NCBI RefSeq assembly: GCF_000621605.1
Contig: NZ_JHXX01000001.1
Location: 496,001 to 560,000 of the forward strand
From: Butyrivibrio sp. MC2021
Lineage (GTDB): Bacteria; Bacillota; Clostridia; Lachnospirales; Lachnospiraceae
Reading direction: 5' to 3'
DNA: 64,000 nucleotides
Below, piece by piece: positions 42,452 to 55,700 of this stretch. The notes beneath the pieces are model-generated. The model saw only the letters and a program-made list of their open reading frames with translations, was not told the origin of the DNA and did not search any database. The position numbers and the translations under genes were made by a program. Positions within the stretch are counted from its first letter, which is position 1. Every line of letters starts with the position of its first letter.

Positions 42452-45004
42452 TTAGTCTAAATTCAGAATGTTCTTTATTACTCTTACAGCATCGGCAGCA
42501 TCGGTAGAATAGCCGTCTGCGCCGATTTCCATTGCATAATCTCTGGTGACTACAGCACCACCTATTACTATTTTAGCATTAACTTTGTTCTCGTGTGCAT
42601 ACTCCACCACATTTTTCATTTCTTTCATGGTGGTGGTCATAAGAGCTGACAGTGCAATTATGCTGGCATTGTGCTCTATTGCGGCCTTCACGATTTCTTC
42701 CTTGGGAACATCCTTGCCAAGATCTATCACATCAAAACCGTAGTTTTTGAGCATAAGGGCCACCAGATTCTTGCCTATATCATGAATATCACCGTGAACA
42801 GTAGCGATAACCACGGTAGGAAGCTTGGGAGCGCCTTCAGCGTCCTTCTGAAGAAGGGGTTCCAGATATCCGATGGACATCTTCATGGCTTCTGCTCCTG
42901 ATATGAGCTGAGGAAGGAAGTATTTTCCCTTGTCAAAAAGCTCTCCCACTTCGTTGATAGCGGGCATAAGCACATCATTAAGAATAGTCTTGGCTTCAAT
43001 TCCGGTGTTTATGGCATTCTCGGTATCTCTTACGATGGTTCTCTTATTTCCTGTAAGAACATCCTTTTTTATCACAGCAAGAGCATCAGTCTCCGGACTT
43101 CCGGCAGCTGCTGCGGCAGCCTTATCACCGGATCCTGAAGCAGGGCTTGCACCGGTCCAGGTATTTCCTGTGTTTCCGGCCTTGGCAGATGCCTCCAAAG
43201 CCTTCAGTGCTGCTTCCTTCTCGGCATTTCTTTCGCTGATTATCTGCATTCTCTCGATATATCTGATGTCAGCCCCTTCCTTTTTCTTGAGAAGATCGGA
43301 AGCAAAAGCTGCATTCACCAAAAGCTCCTGGGAGGGATTGGCGATGGCCATGGTAAGACCTCTGTCTATGGCCATGGTAAGAAATGCGGTGTTAACATTC
43401 ATTCTCTCCGGAAGACCGAAGGAAATATTGGAAAGTCCGCAAATGGTAGCAAAATCATTCTCGTAGCAGTAGTCAATGGTATCCAGAGTATTTATGGCTG
43501 CGGAAGGCTCCGCTCCCACTGTGGCCACAAGACCGTCCACCACGATATCCTCTTTAGTCATTCCCTGCTCATAGGCCATGGCGGACAATTTCTCTATATT
43601 GCCTATCTTCTCTTCACTGTCCTTGGGAAGTCCATCAGGATTTAAGGGTAAAAGAATAAACATTGCGCCATACTTCTTTGCCAGAGGAAGGAATACTTCA
43701 GCTTTGCCCTTCTCAAGTGAGATAGAATTCATGAGGGCTCTTCCGGGATAGATGCGAAGTGCCGCTTCCATAACCTCCGCAGAGCTGGTATCGATGCATA
43801 ATGGAAGATCCGTAATAGACATAACTTCTTCCATAACCTTGAGCATCATGACCTTTTCATCAATGCCGCTCATTCCCACATTGATATCAAGAATGGATGC
43901 GCCTTCACTCTCCTGACTGGCGGCAAAGTCGCAGACCATATCGAGATTTCCCTCTCTAAGCTGTGCCTGAAGTTTCTTTTTACCGGTGGGATTGATTCTC
44001 TCTCCCACTATCATAAAAGGATCGTTCATTCCGAAGGAAAGACTCCTTCTCTCAGAAGAAAGATATCTTCTTCCGCAGATCTTTCTGGGAATGCTGTTTC
44101 CTTCTTTATCCCTTAATTCAGATAATACAAGTTGGCCGTATTCTTCTTTAAGTCCCTGTATATATTCCGGAGTTGTACCACAGCAGCCACCGATAATGGA
44201 TGCTCCTGCAGTGATAAGTCTCTTCATCTCACTTCTGAAAGTATCCGAATCCATGTCATAGCCCGTTGTTCCGTCGGGATTCACAGAGGGAAGTCCCGCG
44301 TTAGGCTTGGCGATGATTGGAATATTGGTTACACAGGCCATGTTGCGGATGATCTCTTCCATCTTATCGGGACCTGTTGAGCAGTTGGCTCCTATGGCAC
44401 AGGCGCCCAATGCCTCCAGGGTTATAGCGCTGGCTGCGGCATCAGAACCATATAGGGTTCTACCGTCAGCTTCAAAGGTAAGTGTCACCATAACTGCCAG
44501 GTCAGATACTTCCTTGGCCGCAATAAGTGCTGCTCTGCACTCCTGAAGGCTCATCATGGTCTCTACAACCAGAATGTCGCAGCCTGCCTTCTCCAGTATC
44601 TGTGTCTGCTCCTTATAAACCTCAATAAGTTCCTCAAAATCAAGATCACCGATGGGTCGCAGCTGTCTTCCTGTCATAGTAAGATCGCCTGCCACAAGCG
44701 CCTTATCACCTGCAGCCTCTTTAGCCAGCTTTACAAGGTCAGTATTTATCTCCTCAATCTTATCCCCCAAGCCGTAATCCGCCAGCTTGATCCTGTTACC
44801 GGTAAAAGTAGGTGCATATAAAATGTTGGTTCCTGCCTCCACATATCTCTTCTGAAGATCCAGCATCACATCTTTATGTTCAAGGATCCAGGCTTCAGGA
44901 CACACTCCCGCGGGCATTCCTGCCTTCATGAGATTGGTGCCTGTAGCTCCGTCCAAAAATACAATTTTATCTCTGCTAAACTCAATAAATTCCTGTCTGT
45001 TCAT
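42452..45004 (-). CDS. metH: Cobalamin-dependent methionine synthase
   Basis: 850 residues. The homocysteine-binding domain (DGATGTNLMKAGMP, zinc Cys in GANCSTGPD and GGCCGTTPE) is followed by the pterin domain (RINPTGKKKLQAQLREG), a low-complexity Gly/Ala/Ser linker (about 625-655) and a B12-binding domain with DIHDIGKNLVALML (the His ligand) and IIALSALMTTTMKEM. It transfers a methyl group from methyl-tetrahydrofolate to homocysteine. The C-terminal AdoMet reactivation domain of E. coli MetH (1227 residues) is absent. Gene start has AGAGG. No SAM riboswitch was seen upstream. Confidence 0.95.
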   Translation of the reverse strand: MNRQEFIEFSRDKIVFLDGATGTNLMKAGMPAGVCPEAWILEHKDVMLDLQKRYVEAGTNILYAPTFTGNRIKLADYGLGDKIEEINTDLVKLAKEAAGDKALVAGDLTMTGRQLRPIGDLDFEELIEVYKEQTQILEKAGCDILVVETMMSLQECRAALIAAKEVSDLAVMVTLTFEADGRTLYGSDAAASAITLEALGACAIGANCSTGPDKMEEIIRNMACVTNIPIIAKPNAGLPSVNPDGTTGYDMDSDTFRSEMKRLITAGASIIGGCCGTTPEYIQGLKEEYGQLVLSELRDKEGNSIPRKICGRRYLSSERRSLSFGMNDPFMIVGERINPTGKKKLQAQLREGNLDMVCDFAASQESEGASILDINVGMSGIDEKVMMLKVMEEVMSITDLPLCIDTSSAEVMEAALRIYPGRALMNSISLEKGKAEVFLPLAKKYGAMFILLPLNPDGLPKDSEEKIGNIEKLSAMAYEQGMTKEDIVVDGLVATVGAEPSAAINTLDTIDYCYENDFATICGLSNISFGLPERMNVNTAFLTMAIDRGLTMAIANPSQELLVNAAFASDLLKKKEGADIRYIERMQIISERNAEKEAALKALEASAKAGNTGNTWTGASPASGSGDKAAAAAAGSPETDALAVIKKDVLTGNKRTIVRDTENAINTGIEAKTILNDVLMPAINEVGELFDKGKYFLPQLISGAEAMKMSIGYLEPLLQKDAEGAPKLPTVVIATVHGDIHDIGKNLVALMLKNYGFDVIDLGKDVPKEEIVKAAIEHNASIIALSALMTTTMKEMKNVVEYAHENKVNAKIVIGGAVVTRDYAMEIGADGYSTDAADAVRVIKNILNLD

Positions 45005-45045
45005 CTAACTACCTCTGTAAAACGTACTGTTTACTACTATATAAG

Positions 45046-45086
45046 AAAAAAAGGTTAATTTACAAGTCATAGAATTAACCTTTTTT
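45046..45086. terminator. Bidirectional-looking terminator between metH and the acyltransferase
   Basis: AAGGTTAATT pairs with AATTAACCTT across a 12-base loop with A- and T-runs on both sides. The stop of the acyltransferase gene lies in its arm. Confidence 0.85.
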
Positions 45087-46136
45087 AACATTAATAACGC
45101 TACGATATAATTCCGGAATAAAGAAAAATAACAGTATCGAGATAACCATTATCGCCAAAGGCTTGATTCCTGCCGGTATGTTGCTGATAATCCCCATATC
45201 CGCCAGCAGATTAAGTACTGCCAGGATAAGGACATGGTAAAAGTAAATATTTGATGATGCTTTTTGACCCATCTTCCAGATATAGGTTCCTCTGTCGGCA
45301 TAGGCTTCGGACAACAGCATTATCCCAAGAACCATAAGCAGTGAACCTATGTAAATATCCCTGTCTCCCATCAGGTAGGCCTCAACACAGGTAGAAAGGA
45401 TACCTGTTGTAATAAAGCATATCCCGGGAATCTTCCAGAGTCTTGCTATTCTCTCATATTCTTCAGGGGTTCTGTCCGTTTTGACTTTCCTTACTATGTC
45501 AGCCCAGAGCATTCCCAGAAATACATAGGGAATACCTGTAAATAGCCAGCTTCTTGTCACATACCAGGTAGTAAAGCTGATGCCCAGGATCCTTATTTCA
45601 CGGATTCCCTGCATGAATGTAAAGAAATGCAGAAAGAGCATCAGACAGATCATAACCGGCTTATAAGAACTTTTAAGTGCCGGAGCAAAAATAAATACAA
45701 ACAGCAGCACATAGATCATGGCAAAAAGATACCACATATGGTCAAATGCGTAGCTGTCATCATATATTACTTTTCCTGAATTAAAAAGAAGAAATCTCTT
45801 GAATGAACCGAAATTGAACCTGTCTGAAATAACATTGGATAAGCTCACGCCGATTACCAAATGATAAATAACCGAGTACAGCTGGTAGATCAGATAAACC
45901 ACTGCGGTGATCCCAAGAAGCTTTTTTAGAGAATGCCATGCTCTGACTCTTATATCCTCAGTGCTGCAGGCATCAGCCAGAAGAAATCTTCCCGATACCG
46001 CAAAGAAAAACGGCACCGCAAACCTTGCCAGTGCGGTAACATAAAGTCCCACAGGTGCCGGAAATCTCACGTGTATGGTGATAACCATAAGACATGCTAT
46101 GAATTTTACAGCATATAAAAACTTATTCTGACTCAT
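45075..46136 (-). CDS. Acyltransferase 3 family membrane protein
   Basis: 353 residues and about ten membrane helices. The N-terminal motif LMVITIHVRFP has the His of the acyltransferase 3 (OafA/WecH) family, and the C-terminus has FYHVLILAVLN. Members acylate sugars or other envelope molecules. It follows a lipoprotein gene 8 bases away in the ATP synthase transcript direction. Function is inferred only from family. Confidence 0.88.
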   Translation of the reverse strand: MSQNKFLYAVKFIACLMVITIHVRFPAPVGLYVTALARFAVPFFFAVSGRFLLADACSTEDIRVRAWHSLKKLLGITAVVYLIYQLYSVIYHLVIGVSLSNVISDRFNFGSFKRFLLFNSGKVIYDDSYAFDHMWYLFAMIYVLLFVFIFAPALKSSYKPVMICLMLFLHFFTFMQGIREIRILGISFTTWYVTRSWLFTGIPYVFLGMLWADIVRKVKTDRTPEEYERIARLWKIPGICFITTGILSTCVEAYLMGDRDIYIGSLLMVLGIMLLSEAYADRGTYIWKMGQKASSNIYFYHVLILAVLNLLADMGIISNIPAGIKPLAIMVISILLFFFIPELYRSVINVKKG

Positions 46137-46144
46137 TCTAAAGC

Positions 46145-46660
46145 TTAATCATCTCCGATAGTTGAAAATTGACCCGCCTCCTGAGTTGTGACAATGACAT
46201 TGTCCCCCTCGGGAATCTCTCCGTGAAGAACCTGAAGCATAACCTGAACACGGCTGTTGGCTCTCTCATAATACTGCCTTGCCAGATCTTCATTGTTCTC
46301 ATCGAACTCTCCGTCGTAGGCAAGATGGTAATACTCGTTGGCACTCTGCATATAATCAGCCGCTTCCTTGGAGATATCAGCTATAGAATCAAATTCCTCG
46401 GGAACCTGATAATCAGCCATCAGCTTGTAGGCCTCATTCATCTGATCCATCAGTAAAAGAAGCTGGGCAGTTGCATCCTCACCTTCCGGGTCGATGGTAT
46501 TAATTTCCGTATCATAATATGAAAGCTTGTTATAGAAGGTAGTCATATTCTCTTTGTAATCGGAAAGCTCCTGGGAGTTTTTCTTTCCACAGCCAAAGAG
46601 CATGCACATAAGAAGCACTGAAATCATCAGTGCGGAATATCTTTTAATGGAATTAAACAA
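46145..46660 (-). CDS. Lipoprotein appended to the ATP synthase operon
   Basis: About 171 residues. Start at the TTG at 46660, with AAGGAG about 7 bases before; earlier in-frame starts overlap atpC. The signal peptide SALMISVLLMCMLFGC ends with a lipobox Cys (LFGC). The mature part is helical and acidic (TTFYNKLSYYDTEINTID, LARQYYERANSRVQVMLQVL). No family was recognised. It lies 28 bases after atpC and before the acyltransferase. Confidence 0.8.
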   Translation of the reverse strand: MFNSIKRYSALMISVLLMCMLFGCGKKNSQELSDYKENMTTFYNKLSYYDTEINTIDPEGEDATAQLLLLMDQMNEAYKLMADYQVPEEFDSIADISKEAADYMQSANEYYHLAYDGEFDENNEDLARQYYERANSRVQVMLQVLHGEIPEGDNVIVTTQEAGQFSTIGDD

Positions 46661-46688
46661 AAATTTTCTCCTTATTACTCCAAATATA

Positions 46689-47117
46689 TCAATCCGTATA
46701 CTTACTGGCAGCCTTAAGTCTTGTAAGGGCTCTTGCCAGTCCCGCCTGGGACTTCTTGAACTCCTTGATAGACTGCTTCTGCTGAAGATGCTCAAGTGCG
46801 AATTCATAGGCCTCCTGGGCTCTTCTCTTATCAATATCCTCAGGCTTCTCAACTGTATTAACGATGACTGTACATCTGTTATCAGTGGTAACCTGCAATG
46901 ATCCCAGACTTACGACTCCGTAAATCCAGTCTCCGCCCTTCTTCTTGATCTTGATGACGCCATCGCTGATGGCAAGGATCATCTCCTCGTGGTTGGCCAG
47001 GATAGCCAGTTCCCCATCCTCGCAGGGAAGAATGATCTCCTCAGCCTGATCATCAAAGAATATTCCATTGACGGATATCACCTTAAGTCCAAAGGTTGGA
47101 ACATTTCTTTCACTCAT
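46689..47117 (-). CDS. atpC: ATP synthase epsilon subunit
   Basis: 142 residues: beta-sandwich (about 8-90, with GELAILANHEEMILAISDGVI) and C-terminal two-helix domain (about 95-142, RAQEAYEFALEHLQQKQS). It binds gamma and inhibits hydrolysis. It ends the ATP synthase genes and starts 3 bases after atpD stops, with a GAGGCG site. Confidence 0.95.
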   Translation of the reverse strand: MSERNVPTFGLKVISVNGIFFDDQAEEIILPCEDGELAILANHEEMILAISDGVIKIKKKGGDWIYGVVSLGSLQVTTDNRCTVIVNTVEKPEDIDKRRAQEAYEFALEHLQQKQSIKEFKKSQAGLARALTRLKAASKYTD

Positions 47118-47120
47118 AAA

Positions 47121-49482
<2,362 letters not shown>

Positions 49483-49483
<1 letters not shown>

Positions 49484-51237
49484 TACTCTTTCTCATCTTC
49501 CATAAATGAATCTACAGCATCAAGGATACGTCTCTTGAGCTGATCTGACATTTCTCCGCTTCTCTCAAGTTCTCCGCAGATATCGGCATGCTCCGATTCA
49601 AAGAACTTAAGGAGTTTCTCTTTACACTCTCTTACCTTAGGAACCGGAACCATATCAAGCCTGCCGGAACCTGCAGCCACAAGTATGATTACCTGCTGAT
49701 GCATAGAAAGAGGATGCTCCAGGGGCTGTTTAAGTAGCTCCATAAGAACATTGCCGTGACGAAGCTGATTCTTGGTGGTCTCATCAAGGTCTGAGCTAAA
49801 CTGGGTAAATACTGCCATTTCTCTGTACTGTGCCAGGTCAACTCTGATGCTTCCCGCAGCCTTCTTCATGGCCTTTGTCTGAGCGGCACTACCTACACGG
49901 GATACAGAAAGTCCTACATTGACAGCAGGTCTCATACCCTCGAAGAACAGATCACTCTCAAGGAAAATCTGTCCGTCTGTAATAGAGATAACATTGGTAG
50001 GAATGTATGAAGAAACATCTCCTGCCTGGGTCTCAATAATAGGAAGAGCTGTAATAGAGCCTCCTCCCAATTCCGATGAAAGCTTGCTTGATCTCTCAAG
50101 AAGCCTTGAATGCAGATAAAATACGTCTCCGGGATATGCTTCTCGTCCCGGTGGTCTCTCCAGCAGGAGTGAAATTGCTCTGTAAGCAACCGCATGCTTG
50201 GAAAGATCGTCATATACCACAAGTACGGCCTTGCCCTGGAGCATAAAATACTCAGCAAGGGCTGTTCCTGAATAAGGTGCAATATACTGTAGAGGTGCCA
50301 TGTCCGCAGCTGTTGAGCTGACAACTATGGTGTAGTCCATGGCTCCTGTCTTTTTAAGAGTCTGTACCAGCTTGGCAACGGTTGATGCCTTCTGTCCGAT
50401 GGCAACATAAATACAGATAACATCCTTGCCCTTCTGGTTGATGATGGTATCTAACGCAATGGAAGTCTTACCGGTCTGTCTGTCACCGATAATGAGCTCT
50501 CGTTGTCCTCTTCCGATAGGGAACATAGTATCAATAGAAAGAATACCTGTCTGAAGAGGTTCATTAACAGACTGTCTCTCGATGATTCCGGGAGCCCTTC
50601 CCTCTACGGATCTGTATCCTGATTCTTTGATATCTCCGAGTCCGTCAAGGGGCATACCAAGAGCATCTACAACTCTTCCTATAAATGCTTCTCCCACAGG
50701 AATACCGGCTTCTTTGTAGGTCCTGACAGCTCTTGTTCCCTGTCTGATTCCTGCATCGTTGCCAAAAAGGATACAACCTATATGATCCTCTCTGATATCC
50801 TGAGCCATGCCTCTGGTTCCATCTTCAAATTCTATGATCTCACCGTAAAATGCATGCTCGATTCCTGTTACATTGGCTATGCCATCGCCTACCCAGTCAA
50901 CAAATCCCACTTCTCTGTTGCCCACAGAAGTATCAAAATCTTCAACCTTCTGGCTGAACATGGAAATGATCCTGCCGGGATCTGTGTCATCACTGCGGGT
51001 ATTTATTAGCTCAGAGCGAAGCTGTTTGGCTCTTCCGGCATCACTCCAGTCATATTCAAAATTACCGCATGAAACAATAAAGCCGCCTCCGATGGAAGAA
51101 TCTTCCCGGATCTCCACTTCGATATCAGAAGCACTGACACCGAATTTTCCGCAAAGGACAGACTTGATCTTCTCAATCTGTTCCCCGCTGGGAGCTGTGG
51201 CAGCATATCGTAATGTTGCCTTAAGATTCTTACTCAT
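49483..51237 (-). CDS. atpA: Fused ATP synthase delta C-terminal domain and alpha subunit
   Basis: 584 residues. Residues about 1-80 match the C-terminal domain of delta (AtpH): [35 protein letters not shown] and an ending like the QLRSEL end of delta. After a short linker (about 80-88) comes a standard alpha: N-terminal helix ([12 protein letters not shown]), [19 protein letters not shown]-loop GDRQTGKT (251-258) and a length of about 502. The delta N-terminal six-helix domain, which binds alpha N-termini, is missing. The frame is continuous, with no stop or good internal start seen. The gene follows atpF with an ATGA overlap, leaving no room for an atpH gene. Confidence 0.95.
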
Positions 51238-51722
51238 TTTCCTGCCCCTGCTTCATTTATAAATTTGTCATAGAGTTCTCTGTCCTGTGCAGTGCTGTGT
51301 TTGGTTGCAGCAATCTTGGAAGCTGCCTCCACAACCATATCAGCAAGCTGAGCTGCATATACTTCCTTGGCTCTCTCGTTCTCAACTTCTGCATTGTGCC
51401 TTGCCTCAGTGACGATCTGCTCGCCCTTCTTCCTGGCCTCGCCCACAATGCGCTCGTACTCGTCATAGCCCTGCTTCTTGATGTCGGCAAGGATCTGCTC
51501 CTTCTCCTCATCAGCAAGCTCTATTCTCTGCTGGTATTCAGCCTTGGCCTTCTTGGCCTCCTCGATCATCTCGTCAGCTGCCTTTGAAGCCTCTTCCACC
51601 TCAGCTCTTCTCTTTTCAAGAATTTCATCAACTCTTCCGAAAAGAAATTTTTTGATGAGAAAATAGAGAATAAGTAAATTTACAACTGTCCATAAAATAT
51701 TCCAAAGATTAACGTTTAGCAC
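51234..51722 (-). CDS. atpF: ATP synthase b subunit
   Basis: 162 residues, starting at a GTG (51722) with AAGGGGA upstream. N-terminal membrane helix ([19 protein letters not shown]) then long charged coiled coil ([20 protein letters not shown] onward). The b dimer is the peripheral stalk. It normally binds the C-terminal domain of delta; here that domain is on alpha. Confidence 0.95.
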   Translation of the reverse strand: MLNVNLWNILWTVVNLLILYFLIKKFLFGRVDEILEKRRAEVEEASKAADEMIEEAKKAKAEYQQRIELADEEKEQILADIKKQGYDEYERIVGEARKKGEQIVTEARHNAEVENERAKEVYAAQLADMVVEAASKIAATKHSTAQDRELYDKFINEAGAGK

Positions 51723-51749
51723 GGTTTTCCCCTTTGTATAAATGACTTA

Positions 51750-51971
51750 TCATCCAAGAAACAGAATAATCATGATAGCTACTACGAAACCGTAAATAGC
51801 TGTAGCCTCTGCAAGGGCACATCCCAAAAGAAGAAGCTTCATGATCTTGCCGTCAGCCTCAGGCTGTCTTGCAACAGCATCTGTAGCCTTGGCTGTGGCT
51901 ATACCGATGCCAAGACCTGCTCCCAATCCTGTAAATGCAGCAATAGCTGCTCCGATCGCTGTTAAACTCAT
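51750..51971 (-). CDS. atpE: ATP synthase c subunit
   Basis: 73 residues, two helices joined by the ARQPEA loop. The ion-binding Glu is in ALAEATAIYGF. Na+-specific signature residues (Gln at the N-helix position and Ser after the Glu) are replaced by Ile and Ala, so proton coupling is more likely, by motif only. Confidence 0.95.
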   Translation of the reverse strand: MSLTAIGAAIAAFTGLGAGLGIGIATAKATDAVARQPEADGKIMKLLLLGCALAEATAIYGFVVAIMIILFLG

Positions 51972-51994
51972 TTTTTTATTTCCCCTTTCTAATA

Positions 51995-52684
51995 TTATTC
52001 AACTGCCTCTTTTATATACAATGATGTTAAAAACACAAATACATATGCCTGGATAAGGCCATCAAAGATATCAAAATATAAACTGAAGGGCACCGGGAAT
52101 CCCACAGGGATCAGGTGCTTAAGAAGCTCCATGATAACAGTAGCTCCAAGAATATTACCGAAGAGTCGCATGCACAGTGACAAAGGTCTGATGGCAAGCT
52201 CCAACACATTCATGGGTGCAATGACTGCCATGGGCTGTGCAAAGGCCTTGGCCCATCCCTTAACTCCCTTGCTCCTGATGCCGGCCACCTCAACCATAAC
52301 TATGCTCACAAGAGCCAGCGCAACAGTGACATTCAGGTCCATTGTCGGAGGCACTACGCCAAACAATCCCATTACATTGGAGCATGCAAGAAATACCAGC
52401 ACCGATATGATGTAGGTGGCATAATCCTTGCCCTCTTCTCCCAACATTCCTACAGCCAGTCCTCTTATCCAGAGCACAAAACCCTCCACGGCTGCCTGCC
52501 TTTTGGAGATATTATGAACTTTCATATTGTGGGTAAAAATCAGAATCAAAATAAAGACAACTAAAATAAACACCCAGGACAGTACAATGGACTTGTTAAA
52601 ATCACAGTTGCCATTGCCAAAGGGCATGTGGATCAGTGTCTTATCTTCAAGTAGCAGTTCCTTCAAAACTTCCTTTATTTCCAT
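51995..52684 (-). CDS. atpB: ATP synthase a subunit
   Basis: 229 residues with five or six helices. The essential Arg is in LSLCMRLFGNILGATVIMELL. Together with the c ring it makes the ion path. It heads the operon: atpB, atpE, atpF, fused delta-alpha, atpG, atpD, atpC. No atpI precedes it. Confidence 0.95.
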   Translation of the reverse strand: MEIKEVLKELLLEDKTLIHMPFGNGNCDFNKSIVLSWVFILVVFILILIFTHNMKVHNISKRQAAVEGFVLWIRGLAVGMLGEEGKDYATYIISVLVFLACSNVMGLFGVVPPTMDLNVTVALALVSIVMVEVAGIRSKGVKGWAKAFAQPMAVIAPMNVLELAIRPLSLCMRLFGNILGATVIMELLKHLIPVGFPVPFSLYFDIFDGLIQAYVFVFLTSLYIKEAVE

Positions 52685-52715
52685 ACCTTCAATCCCCCAA
52701 AAAATCTACCTTTCT

Positions 52716-52744
52716 ATTATAAAAAACATAGGCTGAATGTGCAA
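52716..52744 (-). promoter_or_regulatory. ATP synthase operon promoter
   Basis: Minus-strand TTGCAC (52744-52739), 17-base spacer, TATAAT (52721-52716). The -35 lies partly in the loop of the preceding terminator, and the -10 overlaps its T-run. Confidence 0.85.
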
Positions 52745-52766
52745 TGAAAACTTGCCTCATTCAGCC
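52721..52766 (-). terminator. Terminator of the GLUG/MMPL operon
   Basis: GGCTGAATG pairs with CATTCAGCC (9 bp); on the minus strand TATGTTTTTT follows. Confidence 0.85.
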
Positions 52767-52788
52767 CTAAAATCCTGCTAATTGTTAC

Positions 52789-55700
52789 TTACTTTTTGCT
52801 TTTTTGTCTTCTACGTTTTTTCTTCCCGGATTCATTTTGGGATTCCTGTTTATCTACCTGACCGGTTAAAGATTTTTTATACTCTTCAATTTCCTTCTTC
52901 AGGATATCGTCCTGGGAATCATCATAGAAAAGCTGTTCCTTGTTTTCGATTTTCTCTGATACGCTGGTCCTTAGTATCTTCAGGGCCGTAGGAAGCTTTT
53001 TACTGTGCTTTCTTATATTCCATATAACAACAATTAGAATGATCAGTGCCAGCAGTATTGCGATTACAAGTGCGGCCACCATCAGAACAAGCACTTTGTC
53101 GCTGTTATATATGCCAATTGATATAACAAACTCATTGCCTTCTATGTCATAGGTGGAATATCCGCCCATGGACCCTGTTTTCTCAAGACGGATTCTCTCA
53201 TTCCCTTTTACAAGATAAAGAACATGCTGCTCCTTGAATATTCCCGGAAACATCTCATAAAGCTTGCCAAGATCATCCCTCAGTCTGAACCTTATCTGAT
53301 GAATACTGTTTCCGTCGTCGGGAACCTTTACAGTAAGTATCTCGTAGTTATCAAGGAAATCAGAAAAGCTCATTTCCGGAGTTTTCTCAAAATTCCTCTT
53401 AACCTCCAGTCTGTCATCCTCTTTAAAAGAGCCGTCCACCAGAAGCTCTGACTGATAAAAGCCCTCCTGTCTGTTGTCCTCGGCAATAGTGGTACGATAC
53501 CTCTTATAGCCGGCTTTAACAGTAATATCACTGGTGATCTTGTCCACATGATCGATGTCCCAGACCACATAATTGCCTTCCTTGGGATCCACGGAAGGAT
53601 ACTCCTCCTCTGACAAAGTCTGGCCATATTCCTTGTATATCTGTCCTATCTTTTTACTGCCACCCTCAAGGTCCTCATCCTCAAGAATGAAGGTGACCTT
53701 CAGATTGCTGAATTCATAGGGAAGTTCTCTGTACACCGGTTCCTGTTCATGCTTTTCTTCAGTCTCTTCTTCAAGCTCAATAAATACCTTATTCTGGGAA
53801 ACCGCATCATATCTGATGGGCTCAGCCTTCATGGTATAGCTGACTCTGTCTATTCCGCAGAGATCATCACTGACAAAATAGTTATCTCTTACTTCTCCGT
53901 CCTCGGCAACATGTCCCGCAATGGCGCCGTACCAGTTCTTGGCATTTCCAACAGTAACAATGGTCAGACACTCCCTGATATGTTTGCCGTCACCGGTTAT
54001 TCCGCCAACATAATCGTTGCCTTCCAGTTCTCCCTTGGCATAGGACTTCACTATATGAGAAATTGATGAACCGGCAACACCACCTACATAATTACCTGAT
54101 GTAGAAATAACCTTCGCATAACTTCCGCAATCAATAATGGTTCCCATCTCCTGAAGACCGCACACTCCGCCGGCGTAGTTCTTGAGCGACTTTATATCTC
54201 CGTAGTTCCTGTTATCCCTGAGAACACATTTGGTGAGATATGAGGTGTTGAGAGGATTGTCCTTGTTACCGGTGATATCGCTCTCCTTGTCAAAATCATA
54301 CTCGATAGCCATTGTTCCTGCGATTCCCGAACAGTCGATATCACCTTCACACTCTCCGAAGTTAAAACAGGAATCGATGGTTGCATCGGTGGTATGCTCT
54401 GCTGCCGCGTAGGATTCATCAGTAAAAAGATTCGTGTAGTCTTTTTCCAAAACTCCATCAATGGCGTCGGTATACAGCTCAAGGATATTGGTAAACTGAT
54501 CGCTCATATTCAAAAGATCATCTACCAGAACACCGTTACCATCCCTTATCTCAGAAGCAAGAAGACCGAAGTTGTCATTCATGCCCTGCATATTGTCTGC
54601 AAGACTGGCTGTATGGGCCTTATATTCTGAGGAGAACTGCGGGAAGGTTATATTACTTCTTCCTGCGATGTTACCCACTATGTCTTTTGTCTGGGCTCCG
54701 GCTCTTCTGAAATCACTTGCTGCCGCTTCAATATCATTCATGGCATTCTGGGCATCTACCCTTGCCGCATCTGTCATTTCCGGAAGATGCTTCTCATAGA
54801 TACTAATAAGCACTGAGGTCTGGGTGATGATGTCCTCTGTATAGGTTCCCTTTGTTCCTGTGACAGGATTTACATAATTCTCCCTGGCATAGGCATCGCT
54901 CTTGGAATCAGCTTCTCCCTGGGCAATGGCATGAAGCTGGGTATCTTCGGAATTGCCGCTTACAGGGAATTCTTCACCTGAACCATGCTGCCATTTTCCC
55001 TGGGCGTCGGCATTGGTGCCGGTTCCTATATTATCCTGGCTCCAGCCGGAATAGTCCGTTATGACATTTCCCACAGAGTCCACAAATTGCAGATCCGTGG
55101 TGCCATCATAGCTTCCCTTGTAATTCATGATGGCCAGATTGTAAAAGGTCCTCTTGGATCTCTCGGTAAGCTCGCTGTACTGGGCAGAGGCACTTTCAAG
55201 AATGAGTTTTGCCTGTCTGTACTGCCTAAGCTCATCCTCATCCCTTATGTATTTTTCAATATCAATGTCTCCCACTGTCCTTTTTATATCTTTGGAAGCC
55301 TCACCGATATTTTCCACGGCTGAGCCTGCGTTATCCATGGGACCGCCGTTTTTGGAGGCCTCATCAAGAATGTAATCTATCCTGGAAAAAGCCTCAGTGG
55401 TGGCGCTTGTAACGCCATTTGCAAAGTCCACGGTACCTGCTGCCAGATACCTTGTATCATCGATGGCACCTGCAGTAAACCTTGATATCACCGCCAGTCT
55501 GTTGGTCACGGTGTCAGACTCACTTTTTGCATCCTTAAGGGTTACCGTAACACTGTCATGGAGTTTCTCCATTGCCTGCTGCAGCTGGAAAGCAACATCT
55601 GAGCTAAGATCCACAGTAATAAAGGGCTCAGCCTGGCCTACGATTCCGCCCACATCCTTGCGGCCCTTGACCTTGCCGTTATTGGAGCAGCGAAGAACAT

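Noticed and set aside
45005-45075. SAM riboswitch before metH
   Set aside because: Only about 70 bases lie between the genes and are taken up by a terminator hairpin.
46661-46852. In-frame 64-residue extension before the lipoprotein
   Set aside because: It overlaps the atpC coding region, is Arg/Ser rich, and would bury the signal peptide; the TTG at 46660 has a good ribosome site.
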